Shown here: positions 16,752 through 25,845 of the stretch, piece after piece | Layout: the number at the start of each line of letters is the position of its first letter | Position numbering within the stretch: position 1 is the stretch's first letter | Assembly: GCF_009617995.1 (NCBI RefSeq) | Contig: NZ_CP044129.1 | Coordinates: forward strand, 1,736,001 to 1,800,000 | Direction of reading: 5' to 3' | Length of the DNA: 64,000 nt | Source of the DNA: Halomicrobium sp. LC1Hm | Lineage (GTDB): Archaea > Halobacteriota > Halobacteria > Halobacteriales > Haloarculaceae | The notes under the pieces: model-generated | Databases searched by the model: none | What the model was told of the DNA's origin: nothing | Seen by the model: the letters and a program-made list of their open reading frames with translations, nothing else | Program-made: the position numbers and the translations under genes

Positions 16752-18002
16752 ATGACAGATACGAACACAGACACTCTGACCGATCGCGTCGAAGCGGCGT
16801 TGCGTGCGGTGCGCGACCCACAGGCCGACCTCTCCGTGTTCGAGGCCGGCTTCGTCGAGAACGTCGTCGTCGACGACGGCGACGTGACCATCGAAACTGA
16901 CATGACCGCGCTGGACGCCGACACGGCGAACCAGGTCGTCCAGGCCATGCTACGCGCCGTCGACGACGTGGCCGGCGTCGGAGGCGTCCACGTCGAGCGG
17001 ACGACACCCTCCAGCGACGACCGGGCGAGCGTCCGCGAGTTCGACCACGTGATCGCTGTCGCCAGCGCGAAGGGCGGCGTCGGCAAGTCGACGACGGCGA
17101 CCTACCTCGCCTGTGCGCTGGCAGCCGACGACGACGTGGCGCTGTTCGACGCCGACATCCACGGCCCGAACGTGCCGGAACTGCTCGACGTGAGCGGGCC
17201 GGTCCAGTCCAGCGAGGAGGGCGATCCCCTCCCCGTGTCGGTCGGCGGACTGGACGTGATGAGCGTCGGCCTGATGGAGTCGGGCGCGCCGCTGGCCTGG
17301 CGCGGCGCGATGGCCCACGACGCGCTGGACGACCTCTTTACGAACACCGCGTGGCGCAACGACGACGTGCTCGTGATCGATCTCCCGCCGGGGACCGGCG
17401 ACGTGGTGCTGACGACGCTTCAGGAGGTCCCCGTCGACGGCGTCGTCGTCGTCACCACGCCGTTCCACGCCAGCGTCAGCGACACGAGCCGCACCGTCGA
17501 ACTGTTCCGAGACAACGACGTGCCCGTGCTCGGGACCGTCGTCAACATGTCCGAGTACGTCTGTGACTGCTGTGGCGAGTCGAACGACCTCTTTCGAGAG
17601 GAAGCAGTCGGCGATCTCGACGCGACCGTCCTCGCCGAACTCCCCTTCACCCACGACCTGCAAGGGACGCCGACGCCCGGCGACGTGCCAGCGCCCGTGG
17701 CCGACCTCGCCAGCGCGGTCGACGCCGCGATCGACACCGCCGACGAGGTCGACGTACCGGACACCGCCGTCGACATCCGCGGCCTCGCGCCGGACGAACG
17801 AAAAGCGCGCGTCCGCGAACGATTCACCGCGCTCGACGGCGGCGAGCCGTTCGTCCTCGTCAGTGACCGGGACCCGACGCCAGTCGGGAACTTCCTCGGC
17901 CGCCTGGCCGACGCTCCACGGGCGGCGTTCGATCCCTTCGAGGTGCGCCGAGCGACCCCCGACGACTGGGTACTGGAGACGATCAGGCCCTCGACAGAGT
18001 AG
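16752..18002 (+). CDS. Mrp/NBP35-type P-loop ATPase fused to MIP18-like and DUF2249-like domains
   Basis: A 416-aa, three-part protein. Residues 1-85 resemble the MIP18/DUF59 domain. Residues about 95-340 are an Mrp/ApbC iron-sulfur carrier with the deviant Walker A KGGVGKST, DADIHGPNVPELL, DLPPGTGDV and a CDCCG pair in place of CxxC. The last about 65 residues (RGLAPDERKARVRERFTALDGGEPFVLVSDRDPTP) match the TusA-like DUF2249 domain. Fe-S or sulfur delivery to NarG, NarH or the Rieske protein is the natural inference. It ends the nar operon. A standard paralogue without the C-terminal domain lies at 58053-59108. Confidence 0.85.
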   Translation: MTDTNTDTLTDRVEAALRAVRDPQADLSVFEAGFVENVVVDDGDVTIETDMTALDADTANQVVQAMLRAVDDVAGVGGVHVERTTPSSDDRASVREFDHVIAVASAKGGVGKSTTATYLACALAADDDVALFDADIHGPNVPELLDVSGPVQSSEEGDPLPVSVGGLDVMSVGLMESGAPLAWRGAMAHDALDDLFTNTAWRNDDVLVIDLPPGTGDVVLTTLQEVPVDGVVVVTTPFHASVSDTSRTVELFRDNDVPVLGTVVNMSEYVCDCCGESNDLFREEAVGDLDATVLAELPFTHDLQGTPTPGDVPAPVADLASAVDAAIDTADEVDVPDTAVDIRGLAPDERKARVRERFTALDGGEPFVLVSDRDPTPVGNFLGRLADAPRAAFDPFEVRRATPDDWVLETIRPSTE

Positions 18003-18052
18003 CTGTCGCTCGCGAGAAATCAGTTCGGCGGCAGCGAAACGAAGCGGAGGGC

Positions 18053-18346
18053 TCAGTCGGCGGTCATCTCGGCGCGGTCGGCGGCGTCGGTGGCCATGGG
18101 CGTGACGAGCTTGTAGGCTCCCCAGACGGCCAGCACGAGCAGCGCGGCGATGACGATCCCTGTTCGCAGCGTCGGGTCGATCAGCGGCGTCGCGATCACC
18201 TCACCGGCGTCGTTGGTCAGCGGGACCGGACTGTAGGGTTTGCCCGCCAGCAGTTCCAGCACGCCCATGACGACGATGCCCAGCACGAACAGGGCACCGC
18301 TCAGTCCCAGCGCAATACGGTCGACGGTCGTTGTGGTGTCAGTCAT
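18053..18346 (-). CDS. Small membrane protein paired with DoxX
   Basis: A 97-aa protein with two helices (residues 9-32 and 60-82) joined by a polar loop with KPYSPVPLTNDAGEVIATPL. GAGGTGA lies about 8 nt before its ATG, an unusually clear ribosome-binding site here that fits a second gene of an operon. It follows the DoxX gene by 14 nt on the same strand. No family is recognised; a partner subunit of the DoxX protein, as DoxA is to DoxD, is possible but not shown. Confidence 0.6.
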   Translation of the reverse strand: MTDTTTTVDRIALGLSGALFVLGIVVMGVLELLAGKPYSPVPLTNDAGEVIATPLIDPTLRTGIVIAALLVLAVWGAYKLVTPMATDAADRAEMTAD

Positions 18347-18360
18347 TGTGTGTCACCTCG

Positions 18361-18885
18361 TTAGCCGAGGATGTAGCGGAGTTTCGGGTGGCGTTTGACC
18401 AGCTTCGTCTGCTCGACGATGGCGTCGAGCCCGTAGTACCGGCCGGCACCCAGCACGAGCACGGTCACGAACAACAGCAACCCCATCAGGTCGCTGTTGA
18501 CCAGTCCGTGGCCGAACCCGGCGTTGCCGATCCAGAACAGGGTCATGAAGATGACCCCACCGATGGACGCCAGCCGCGTCAGCAGGCCCGTCATCAGTGC
18601 CAGCCCGATCAGCGTCTCGAACAGCGGCACACCGGGCGCGATCAACCACGCCAGGTTGTTCCCCATCCAGACCGGGATCGGCCCCAGGGCCGTCCCCGTC
18701 ATCTCCTGCATGTACATCGGGCCGTAGCTGTAGGCCAGCCCGTCCTCGATGAGCTTCGTCACGCCCGCGTGGAAGAACCACCAGCCCGTGATGACCCGCA
18801 GCAGGGCCAGCCAGTAGCTCGTCAGCGGCCCGTCTAACTCGAGCTCGAAGTTCGTCGCCAGGGGGTTTGCTGTGTTGGTTGCCAT
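18361..18885 (-). CDS. DoxX/DoxD-family membrane protein
   Basis: A 174-aa protein with four hydrophobic helices. Key blocks are LLRVITGWWFFHAGVTKLIEDG, VPLFETLIGLALMTGLLTRLAS and GLVNSDLMGLLLFVTVLVLG, the DoxX/DoxD signature (small quinone-linked membrane proteins, thiosulfate:quinone oxidoreductase in Acidianus). The ATG at 18885 follows TATATCCC-like sequence about 40 nt upstream and is preceded by GAGAGAT, a plausible ribosome site. Convergent with the nar operon end and cotranscribed with the 97-aa gene. Its substrate is unknown. Confidence 0.8.
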   Translation of the reverse strand: MATNTANPLATNFELELDGPLTSYWLALLRVITGWWFFHAGVTKLIEDGLAYSYGPMYMQEMTGTALGPIPVWMGNNLAWLIAPGVPLFETLIGLALMTGLLTRLASIGGVIFMTLFWIGNAGFGHGLVNSDLMGLLLFVTVLVLGAGRYYGLDAIVEQTKLVKRHPKLRYILG

Positions 18886-19078
18886 AATCTCTCCCTCACA
18901 TGTACGAGTTGGCGTTGATACGGGATATAAGAGGACGCGTGTTCCCAGCGGGTGAAAACCGCTCTCAGATTCCGAGAGCGCGAGCGAGTGAGAGCGCTTG
19001 AAGGCGTTCAATTATCAATAAACAATAATCGACAGTTCACTTATGCGTGTGACTGACGGATCTTTAGTTGTGAGATGT

Positions 19079-19543
19079 ATGACAGACCTCGAATCTCTCG
19101 GTGTACGACCGATGGACGACGAATCGATTCGAGCGTTCCTGCAGAGTCGCGGTGTCGGCGTCCTCGGGCTCCCGACGGACGGCCCGCCGTACCTGCTCCC
19201 GATGTCGTTCGGCTCCGACGGCGAGGGAACGCTGTACTTCACGTACGTCGCGGGCGACCGCAGCGAGAAGCGGGCGCTAACGGAGCGAGCGACGGCGGCC
19301 AGTTTCCTGGTCTTCGATGCGCCGTCGCCGTTCTCCTGGCGCAGCGTCGTCGTCCGCGGGCCGATCGAGCGAGTGCCAGAGAGTGAGTGGGACGGTATCA
19401 GCGATGACCTGTCCGACGGGTGGCGACCGGCGGTGTTCGAGGCGGCAGTGTCCGACGGCGGGATCGCTGTGTATCGACTCGACATCGAACGACAAAATGG
19501 TTTCGAGCAGAGTAGTCTTCCGCCGGGCTACGCCACCGAATAG
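19079..19543 (+). CDS. Pyridoxamine 5'-phosphate oxidase-like flavin-binding protein
   Basis: A 154-aa single-domain protein. The pattern MDDESIRAFLQSRGVGVLGLPTDGPPYLLPMSF, then TLYFTYVAGDRSEKRALTER and RSVVVRGPIE, is the split-barrel FMN-binding fold of the PNPOx-like family common in haloarchaea. True PNPOx activity is doubtful because the C-terminal substrate region is missing. It may be a heme- or F420-linked reductase. An in-frame ATG at 19043 would add 12 residues; 19079 is chosen because family members start just before the MDDExI motif. AT-rich sequence upstream (19010-19030) holds the likely promoter. Confidence 0.75.
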   Translation: MTDLESLGVRPMDDESIRAFLQSRGVGVLGLPTDGPPYLLPMSFGSDGEGTLYFTYVAGDRSEKRALTERATAASFLVFDAPSPFSWRSVVVRGPIERVPESEWDGISDDLSDGWRPAVFEAAVSDGGIAVYRLDIERQNGFEQSSLPPGYATE

Positions 19544-19720
19544 CGTCCCCTTGTGGGGTCGCCGTGGTCCGGCGACGCCGGGGCGTGTCTGGGCGGATGG
19601 CAGTATCGATTGTAATATCTGAATTTCGTACGAAAACCACGGAGACTGGCGGTAAATCGATTCCAAGTGATGTTTTCAATAATTGAGAACGACCCGGTCC
19701 TTTGACCTTCGTCGTCGTCG

Positions 19721-21499
19721 ATGTCTCGCACACCTATGCTCTCGACGCTCGTCGGTTGGTACAAGCGCCAGATACGCAGGTCGCTGACACTCGTCGGTGT
19801 CGACAAGTCTCTGGAACGAAAGATCCTCGCCGCCGTCGCGATTCAGTTCGGTGTCTCGCTGACGCTCGTCGCCGTCTCGCTGTTTCTCTCGGGGATCGCG
19901 CAGTTCGCGCTGACGATCGCCCTGTTGCTCGGTGCGGTGCTCGTCTTCGTGAACACGATCTTCATCACGAGAGAGGACATCGTCGACCCCATCACGACGC
20001 TGGCGGACCGCGCGGATGCGATCGCCAGCGGGACCGTCGACATCGACGTCCCGGACAGCGACCAGCCCGACGAGATCGGGACGCTCGTGTCCTCGTTCTC
20101 ACGCGTACACGGCTACTTCGACACAGTCTCCCGACAGGCAGACGCCCTCGCTCGCCAGGAGTTCGACGCGGCCGCACTGGACGAAGAAGTGCCCGGACAG
20201 ATGGGCGAGTCGCTCGATCGCATGGCGGACAATCTGGAGCAGTACACCGACGAGCTCCAGCAGATGACCGACCGGCTCGAACGGCGGTCGGAGAATCTCC
20301 AGCAGCTCGTCGAGACGTTCGGAGCGGCGGCCGAGCGAGCGGAGGCGGGAGATCTGACGGCGCGAATCGACGCCGACGAGATCGACGGCGACGAGGCGCT
20401 GTTCGACGAGGTCGTCACCAACTACAACGATCTAATCGCGAACCTCGACCAGACGGTCGGAGACGTGACCGACTTCGCCGCGTCGGTCGCGACGGCCAGT
20501 GATCGCGTCGACGAGAACATGAACGAGGTCGACAGGGCCAGCGAAGAGATCGCGGCGTCCGTCGACGAGATCTCGACCGGCGCGACCAGACAGACCGAGC
20601 GCCACGAGGACGTGGCACGGGAGATGAGCAAGCTCTCGGCGACCGTCGAAGAGATCGCAGCGACGGCAGACGAGGCCGCACAGACGGCGAGAGACGCCGC
20701 AGAGCGTGGAGAGAGCGGTCGAGAAGACGCGATCGAGGCGCTGGACGAACTCGACGAACTGGAGTCGAAGATCGACCACATCGCGACCGCGGTCGCGGAC
20801 CTCGGAGAGCAGATCGCCGCGGTCGAGGAGATCGTCGACGTGATCACCGATATCGCCGAGCAGACGAACATGCTGGCACTGAACGCCTCGATCGAGGCCG
20901 CACGGGCCGACGGAACCGGCGACGGGTTTGCAGTGGTCGCCGACGAGGTGAAGGCCCTGGCCGAGGAGACGCGCGCGTCGGCCGACGAGATCGCCACGCT
21001 GGTCGAGTCGGTGAGCGAGGAAGCCGACGAGACGGTCACCGAGGTCAGAGCGATGGACGAACAGGTCGCGACCTCGACGACGACGATCGCGGCGGCACTT
21101 CGAGACTTCGAGGAACTCGTCACCGTCGTCGGCGAAGTCGACGACTCGATGCAGGAGATCTCCGACGCGACCGGCGAGCAGGCGAAGACGACCGAAGAGG
21201 TCGCGAAGGTGGTCGACGATCTGACCGCGGTGAGCGAGCAGACTCGCGACGAGGCCGAGCAGGCTTCAGCGGCCGCCCAGCAACAGACCGAGACCGTCGA
21301 GACCGTCTCGGAGGACATCGGGACCGTCGCGGACCGGGCCGACGAGCTGCTCGGGATGTTGCGCTCGTTCGAGACGGAGACGACGGCTCAACAGTCCGGC
21401 AGCGCACGCTCTTCCGCGGTCGCGGACGGTGGCCGTCCCGAAGCAGCGACGGAGGATCGTTCCGCGACGGAGAACGGCGAGAAGCCAGCGAAACGATAG
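19721..21499 (+). CDS. Htr-type methyl-accepting chemotaxis transducer
   Basis: A 592-aa transducer. Two hydrophobic helices (residues about 35-55 and 60-78) lie close together with no extracellular domain between them, so it probably senses a cytoplasmic or membrane signal. HAMP-like sequence follows ([16 protein letters not shown]), a second HAMP-like unit near residues 190-230, then the coiled-coil signalling domain with the conserved hairpin tip around [21 protein letters not shown] and [15 protein letters not shown]. Glu/Gln-rich methylation helices flank it. It would signal through CheA/CheW; none is encoded nearby. A roughly 70-residue Ser/Ala/Glu tail ends it. Confidence 0.92.
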   Translation: MSRTPMLSTLVGWYKRQIRRSLTLVGVDKSLERKILAAVAIQFGVSLTLVAVSLFLSGIAQFALTIALLLGAVLVFVNTIFITREDIVDPITTLADRADAIASGTVDIDVPDSDQPDEIGTLVSSFSRVHGYFDTVSRQADALARQEFDAAALDEEVPGQMGESLDRMADNLEQYTDELQQMTDRLERRSENLQQLVETFGAAAERAEAGDLTARIDADEIDGDEALFDEVVTNYNDLIANLDQTVGDVTDFAASVATASDRVDENMNEVDRASEEIAASVDEISTGATRQTERHEDVAREMSKLSATVEEIAATADEAAQTARDAAERGESGREDAIEALDELDELESKIDHIATAVADLGEQIAAVEEIVDVITDIAEQTNMLALNASIEAARADGTGDGFAVVADEVKALAEETRASADEIATLVESVSEEADETVTEVRAMDEQVATSTTTIAAALRDFEELVTVVGEVDDSMQEISDATGEQAKTTEEVAKVVDDLTAVSEQTRDEAEQASAAAQQQTETVETVSEDIGTVADRADELLGMLRSFETETTAQQSGSARSSAVADGGRPEAATEDRSATENGEKPAKR

Positions 21500-21508
21500 C
21501 CCAGCGAG

Positions 21509-21913
21509 TCACTCGATCGGTGCGGTGACGATCTCGCAGTCGAGTTCGTGTCGGAGGAAGTCTCCCACGTCGGTCTCGTCGGAGAGCCGCCGGACCATCG
21601 ATCGCCAGCGACTGGCCTGTTTGCGTCCGATCACGACGAGGTCCGCGTCCAGGCTGACGACCTCTTCGAGGATGGTCTCCTCGACGAGGAGGCCGGACGC
21701 GACGGCGTATCGGGTCCGCGGCAGTCGCCCGAACTCCGACTGGACGGCGTCGCGCAGCTCCGCTCGCGTGACGCGGCGACCGTTCTGGTAGAGGTTGACG
21801 TGCAGGACCGTCAGGTCGGCGTCGCGTTCCTCGGCGACGCGAATCGCCGTCTCCAGGGTCGTTCGCGAGTGCCCGGACAGCGGGTACCTGACCGGGACGA
21901 CGACGAGAGTCAT
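21509..21913 (-). CDS. Universal stress protein (UspA) family
   Basis: A 134-aa single Usp domain beginning MTLVVVPVRYPLSGHSRTTLE. The Rossmann-like fold is seen in LVVVPVRYPL, ADLTVLHVNLYQNGR and DADLVVIGRKQASRW. The canonical ATP-binding G-x2-G-x9-G(S/T) motif is degenerate (IGRKQASRWRSMVRRLSDETD), so this may be a non-ATP-binding Usp. The ATG at 21913 is chosen because longer in-frame starts enter the promoter region. It converges on the Htr gene. Confidence 0.75.
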   Translation of the reverse strand: MTLVVVPVRYPLSGHSRTTLETAIRVAEERDADLTVLHVNLYQNGRRVTRAELRDAVQSEFGRLPRTRYAVASGLLVEETILEEVVSLDADLVVIGRKQASRWRSMVRRLSDETDVGDFLRHELDCEIVTAPIE

Positions 21914-22035
21914 GTCGTGGTGGGTAGCACGCTCGCTCGTACAAGTGTTGTGCTCTGCTACGGAGTGGTGTCGCCGTCGCCCGGACGACCCACGGGAAGA
22001 CAACGTCTATACCCGTGCCGCGCCCACCACTCCCT

Positions 22036-22275
22036 ATGGAACGACACGACAGTCCGGACGGCCAGGCGCTGTTCGTGAACCGGTCGGAATCGGAGATCGG
22101 TTCGAAGGGACCGTTCTACGTGGTGTACAGCGACGACGAGGGGACGACGCGCTGGGGATACTTCTGTTCGAACTGCGAGAGCGTCGACAACGCGATGGAC
22201 GCGATGGGGCGAGTGCAGTGCAACGAGTGTGCCAACGTTCGCAAGCCCGACCAGTGGGACGCTGCCCACGAGTGA
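22036..22275 (+). CDS. Haloarchaeal zinc-ribbon protein (DUF5816-like)
   Basis: A 79-aa acidic protein with GYFCSNCESVD and VQCNECANVRKPDQWD, a four-cysteine zinc knuckle in the second half. The N-terminal half (QALFVNRSESEIGSKGPFYVVYSDDEG) is a conserved small domain seen across haloarchaea. No function is assigned. The start at 22036 gives MERHDSPDG and follows a GC-rich 120-bp spacer shared with the divergent Usp gene. Confidence 0.65.
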   Translation: MERHDSPDGQALFVNRSESEIGSKGPFYVVYSDDEGTTRWGYFCSNCESVDNAMDAMGRVQCNECANVRKPDQWDAAHE

Positions 22276-22366
22276 GCGGCTGACCACAGACAGCCGACGA
22301 CCGACTACTGTCAGCCATCGGGACGGTCAAAATACTTAAGACATGTGCCGTGGTATCGGTTGACAG

Positions 22367-22666
22367 ATGGCGGCCGTAACCACCTCGCTGGCCGATCAGG
22401 CTTCGTCGATTTTCGCAGACCTCGGGTACTCAGTGTCGCGTACAGACGGCGAACTACGAGCGGAGCGCAAGTGGCGCGTCGTCCGCGTCACGTGTTCCGC
22501 ACCTTCGACGATCCCGACGGACGGGCGTCACCGGTGTTTCGTCACCGAGATGGAGGACGCGGTGACCACCTATCGCCGGCTCTCCGTGGAGAGCCCGTCG
22601 TACGACTGGGCCGTCCTCGGCGTCGACGACGACGGCGAGTACGCGGTGTATCGTCCCTCTACCTGA
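22367..22666 (+). CDS. Haloarchaeal conserved hypothetical protein, 99 aa
   Basis: Small soluble protein: MAAVTTSLADQASSIFADLGYSVSRTDGELRAERKW, then a beta-rich part ending DDDGEYAVYRPST. It has one isolated Cys at VTCSAPST and another at HRCFVT. A TATA-like AATACTTAA lies about 30 nt upstream (22330-22338), so the transcript has little or no leader. The alternating pattern suggests an alpha/beta domain similar in size to small haloarchaeal DUF7116-like proteins, but the family name is a recollection and the role unknown. Confidence 0.6.
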   Translation: MAAVTTSLADQASSIFADLGYSVSRTDGELRAERKWRVVRVTCSAPSTIPTDGRHRCFVTEMEDAVTTYRRLSVESPSYDWAVLGVDDDGEYAVYRPST

Positions 22667-22833
22667 GACGGGCGGTCGTCGAGCCGTCTCAGATCCCTCT
22701 CAGACCCACCACGCAGTCTGTGGCCGACCGGATGACGCCTACGACTGTCCGTCCGAGCCTCGACGGGGGCAACTGCGCGCCCAGCACGACGAGCGAGCGA
22801 TGCCGAGAGACGTGCTACCACGGGCGCGAGACA

Positions 22834-22840
22834 CTTATAC
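22834..22840 (+). promoter_or_regulatory. TATA box of membrane hydrolase gene
   Basis: CTTATAC centred 27 nt before the ATG at 22864; implies a leaderless transcript and fixes that start. Confidence 0.55.
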
Positions 22841-22863
22841 GCGCTCACGGTCAAACACAGCGT

Positions 22864-23793
22864 ATGTTCGTGGGTCACGGCGTCGCGGCGTTCGCGCTGG
22901 TCGGAGCCGTGGCGCTGTCTCGCGAGATCGACAGCCACCGGGCGCTCCAGCTGGCGATCGTCGCCGGCCTGTTCGCGACGCTCCCGGATATCGACATCCT
23001 CTACGGGCCGCTGGGACTGCTTAACGGCGTCTCCGGTGTGTTCGACGCGACCGACGCGTTCTGGTCGACGGGGAACGTCGTCCATCGCGGTCCGACCCAC
23101 TCGCTGGTGTTCGGGGCGAGCGCGGCGGCCGCGTTCTCGCTGTGGCGTCGGTCGAGCGCGGGCCGCGTCGTCGCTGCCACCGTGCTGGCCGGGCTGGCAG
23201 TCCTCGCGACCGCGACGGCCGGCTCGGTGGCCGGTGCGGTCACGGTGCTGTTCGGCGTCGGTGGTCTCGTGATTACCCAGTTCGCCGCTCGCCGGGGGCT
23301 GTCGTCGGGTGCCGTTCTCGCGACGGCGCTCGTGGGGCTCGTCACACACCCGTTCGGGGACCTGTTCACCGGCGAGCCGCCGGTCTTTCTGTATCCGCTG
23401 GACGTCCCGGTCGTCACGGAGCGGATCGCGCTCGCGGCCGATCCGACCCTGCACCTGCTCGGGGCCTTCGGGATCGAGCTTGCGACCCTCTGGCTCGGGC
23501 TCCTCGTCTACCTGCGCCTGACCGGTCGAGCGGGTCGACCACAGATCGACCGCAAAGCCGTCCTCGGGCTCTCGTATGCCGGTGCGGCGGTCGCGCTGCC
23601 GGCCCCGACGCTGGAAGCGTCGTACCAGTTCGTGTTCACCGTCCTGGCGTTCGGAGTGCTCGGAGCCACCCAGCGTCAACTGTTCGGCAGACAGCTCCGA
23701 GCGGTCGACTGGCCCAGAGCGTGCGCGACGGGACTGGCCGCGGTGACGGCAGCCGCGCTCTCGTATCTGATCGTCTACCTCGCGGTGCTGTGA
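22864..23793 (+). CDS. Membrane-bound metal-dependent hydrolase (YdjM/LexA-binding-like family)
   Basis: A 309-aa polytopic protein. The N-terminus MFVGHGVAAFALVG, then GLFATLPDIDILYG and VVHRGPTHSLVFG, gives the family's His/Asp pattern (H-x-PD-x-D...HRGxTHS) for metal binding on the membrane face. A later THPFGDLFTGEPPVFLYPLD repeats the His-Asp theme. About eight helices are predicted. Members such as YdjM are linked to membrane stress and lipid metabolism, but the substrate is unknown. The TATA box 27 nt upstream decides the start. Confidence 0.8.
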   Translation: MFVGHGVAAFALVGAVALSREIDSHRALQLAIVAGLFATLPDIDILYGPLGLLNGVSGVFDATDAFWSTGNVVHRGPTHSLVFGASAAAAFSLWRRSSAGRVVAATVLAGLAVLATATAGSVAGAVTVLFGVGGLVITQFAARRGLSSGAVLATALVGLVTHPFGDLFTGEPPVFLYPLDVPVVTERIALAADPTLHLLGAFGIELATLWLGLLVYLRLTGRAGRPQIDRKAVLGLSYAGAAVALPAPTLEASYQFVFTVLAFGVLGATQRQLFGRQLRAVDWPRACATGLAAVTAAALSYLIVYLAVL

Positions 23794-23836
23794 TCGGTCG
23801 ACACTGTTTCAACCGCGGACGACATGGGGGCCAAAC

Positions 23837-24454
23837 ATGAGTAGCGACATCGGGCGGCTCCTCCGCCACCAGCGAACGAACGCCGTCCTCTCGTGGCTGT
23901 TGATCGGGTTGCTCGTGATCGCGATCGCGACGAGCGTCTGGCGTGATCGGCTCTGGTGGGCTGCCTTCGCGCTGGCCGTCGTCGCGCTGGCGGTACTGCC
24001 ACCCGTCCGCTTTCAGAGCTGGCAGACCACCCTCCCGTGGGAAGTGACCGGTCTCGCCGCCCTCCCGGTGCTCGGGCGGGCCTACGCGACGGTGCCGGTG
24101 ACCGGCCAGGTCGCGACGTACCTCTCCGTCGCGGCGATCTCGCTGGTCGTCGTCGTGGAACTGCACCTCTTTACCCCGGTCCGGATGACGGACGGCTTCG
24201 CCGTCGCCTTCGTCGTCGTGACGACGCTGGCGATGGCGGGCGTCTGGGCCGTCTTCCGGTGGTCGGCAGACATCCTGTTGGGAACGACGCTGCTGTTGAA
24301 GCGCGGCGTCCCCGAGGCGGAGATCGAACACGCGCTGATGATCGAGTTCGTCGCCTCGACGGTCGCCGGTGTCGCCGCCGGGCTGATCTTCGCGTTCTAC
24401 GTGCGCCGGCAGGTCGAGGCGACCGAACATCTCCCGCCAGAGGTGACGCGATGA
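23837..24454 (+). CDS. Conserved membrane protein, 205 aa
   Basis: Six or so hydrophobic helices, starting after a short polar segment (MSSDIGRLLRHQRTN). The central part has HLFTPVRMTDGFAVAFVVVTTLAMAGVWAVFRW, and a conserved polar loop LKRGVPEAEIEHALMIEFVAS precedes the last helix. It overlaps the following DUF2238-like gene by 4 nt (ATGA), so the two are likely partners. No catalytic motif or known family is recognised. Confidence 0.6.
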   Translation: MSSDIGRLLRHQRTNAVLSWLLIGLLVIAIATSVWRDRLWWAAFALAVVALAVLPPVRFQSWQTTLPWEVTGLAALPVLGRAYATVPVTGQVATYLSVAAISLVVVVELHLFTPVRMTDGFAVAFVVVTTLAMAGVWAVFRWSADILLGTTLLLKRGVPEAEIEHALMIEFVASTVAGVAAGLIFAFYVRRQVEATEHLPPEVTR

Positions 24455-25110
24455 AACTCAGAGACCGCATCGGCGTCTCGGCGTCGACACAGCGACGGCT
24501 CACACGCCTCATGCAACTGTCGCTGATCGGGATGCTCTTTATCGGGATCGAACGCGGTTCGACCGGGATCATCGTCAACACCGGCATCGGGCTGCTGGTC
24601 GCCCAGCTGCCGGCCGTCCTCGAACGGGACTACGAGATTCCGCTCGACGCCGGACTGACGCTGTGGATCACCGGTGCCGTCTGGCTCCACGCGCTGGGCA
24701 CGGTCGGCCTACCCGGCGCAGAGGCGAACTTCTACGCGACGATCTGGTGGTGGGATCACCTCACGCACGCCCTCTCGTCGTCGATCGTCGCCGCGGCGGG
24801 GTACACGACGGTGCGATCGCTCGACCAGCACAGCGACGGGATCCACATTCCGCCCCGGTTCATGTTCGTGTTCATCCTCCTGTTCGTGCTCGCGTTCGGC
24901 GTCTTCTGGGAAGTCATCGAGTTCGCCGTCAGCACGGCCGCGGCGAGTGTGGGCACCGCCCCCGTCCTCACGCAGTACGGACTGGGTGACACGATGCTGG
25001 ATCTCGTCTTCAACACGATCGGTGCCGTCGTCGTCGCGGTGTGGGGAACGGCGTACCTCACCGACATCGTCGGCACCCTCTCGGAGATGCTCGACACGCG
25101 ATCGACCTGA
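24451..25110 (+). CDS. DUF2238/YjdF-like membrane protein
   Basis: A 219-aa polytopic protein. The motif WWWDHLTHALSSSIVAAAGY and, later, GVFWEVIEFAVS with YGLGDTMLDLVFNTIGAVVVA reproduce the W-D-H-h-x-H, FWE and D-x-x-x-D-h-x-x-N pattern of the DUF2238 family (YjdF of E. coli). The conserved His, Glu and Asp residues suggest a metal- or proton-linked activity in the membrane, so far uncharacterised. It is the second gene of a two-gene unit with the upstream membrane protein. Confidence 0.72.
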   Translation: MKLRDRIGVSASTQRRLTRLMQLSLIGMLFIGIERGSTGIIVNTGIGLLVAQLPAVLERDYEIPLDAGLTLWITGAVWLHALGTVGLPGAEANFYATIWWWDHLTHALSSSIVAAAGYTTVRSLDQHSDGIHIPPRFMFVFILLFVLAFGVFWEVIEFAVSTAAASVGTAPVLTQYGLGDTMLDLVFNTIGAVVVAVWGTAYLTDIVGTLSEMLDTRST

Positions 25111-25203
25111 CACTGCGGTAGTGTTCAAACAAGCCGCTTCATCTTCCGACTCGTAGACACCGAAAGCCCTCGTGACCCCCCACGACACCGGGTGGTCCCG
25201 ATC

Positions 25204-25208
25204 TTTAT
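25204..25208 (+). promoter_or_regulatory. TATA box of dodecin gene
   Basis: TTTAT centred 27 nt before the ATG at 25233, indicating a leaderless dodecin mRNA. Confidence 0.55.
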
Positions 25209-25232
25209 CACTGGTGGGTGTGAACGAGGAAT

Positions 25233-25433
25233 ATGGTCTTCAAAAAGATCACGCTGATCGGAACCAGTGCCGAGAGCTTCGACGACGCCGTCGACGACGC
25301 CGTCGGCCGCGCAGAGGCGACGCTGGACAATCTCAAGTGGGCAGAAGTCGAGGAGATGGGCGTCGAAATCGCAGGCGTCGAGGGCCGTGAATATCAGGCC
25401 GAAGTCGAGGTGGCCTTCGAGCTAGAGGAGTGA
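25233..25433 (+). CDS. Dodecin, flavin-storage protein
   Basis: A 66-aa protein matching dodecin over its full length: [20 protein letters not shown], then a helix and [21 protein letters not shown]. The Trp in LKWAEV is the residue that stacks on the bound flavins in Halobacterium dodecin, which forms a 12-mer that stores riboflavin or lumichrome in pairs. Expression is leaderless from the TATA box at 25204. It converges on the IscA-like gene with only 3 nt between stops. Confidence 0.95.
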   Translation: MVFKKITLIGTSAESFDDAVDDAVGRAEATLDNLKWAEVEEMGVEIAGVEGREYQAEVEVAFELEE

Positions 25434-25436
25434 CGA

Positions 25437-25802
25437 TCAGGTCCGGAACGACTCGCCACACCCACACTCGCTCTCGACGTTGGGGTTGCGAACGTGGAAC
25501 CCTTCGCCCTGCAGTCCCCCCTCGAAGTCCAGCACGGAGCCCTCGATGTAGTTGAGGCTGGACTGGTCGATGAACACGCGGAGACCGTGGTGTTCGTACA
25601 CCTGGTCGTCGGACTCGGGCTCGTGCTCGAAGCGCATGCCGTACGACAGCCCGGCACAGCCGCCCTGCTGGACGAACAGCCGAAGCCCCGCCTCGTCGAC
25701 GTCCATCTGTTCGCCTTCCATGAGATCGACGGCCTCTGCGGCCGCCGGCTCGGTCACGTCGATACCTGTCCCCCCGGGGTCCGCGTCTACGGTACTGCTC
25801 AT
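25437..25802 (-). CDS. Iron-sulfur cluster carrier (HesB/IscA/ErpA family)
   Basis: A 121-aa protein with the A-type carrier signature: GLRLFVQQGGCAGLSYGM, then FIDQSSLNYIEGSVLDFE and a C-terminal ECGCGESF. The three conserved cysteines (GGCAG and CGC) bind iron or an Fe-S cluster for transfer to apo-proteins. The N-terminal 15 residues (MSSTVDADPGGTGID) are variable and acidic. It stands apart from any suf or isc cluster here. It could serve the several Fe-S enzymes of the nar operon, but that link is only metabolic inference. Confidence 0.92.
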   Translation of the reverse strand: MSSTVDADPGGTGIDVTEPAAAEAVDLMEGEQMDVDEAGLRLFVQQGGCAGLSYGMRFEHEPESDDQVYEHHGLRVFIDQSSLNYIEGSVLDFEGGLQGEGFHVRNPNVESECGCGESFRT

Positions 25803-25845
25803 ACGGATACAGTTGCTCCCGAACGTGTTAACAGTGACGCCGGGA

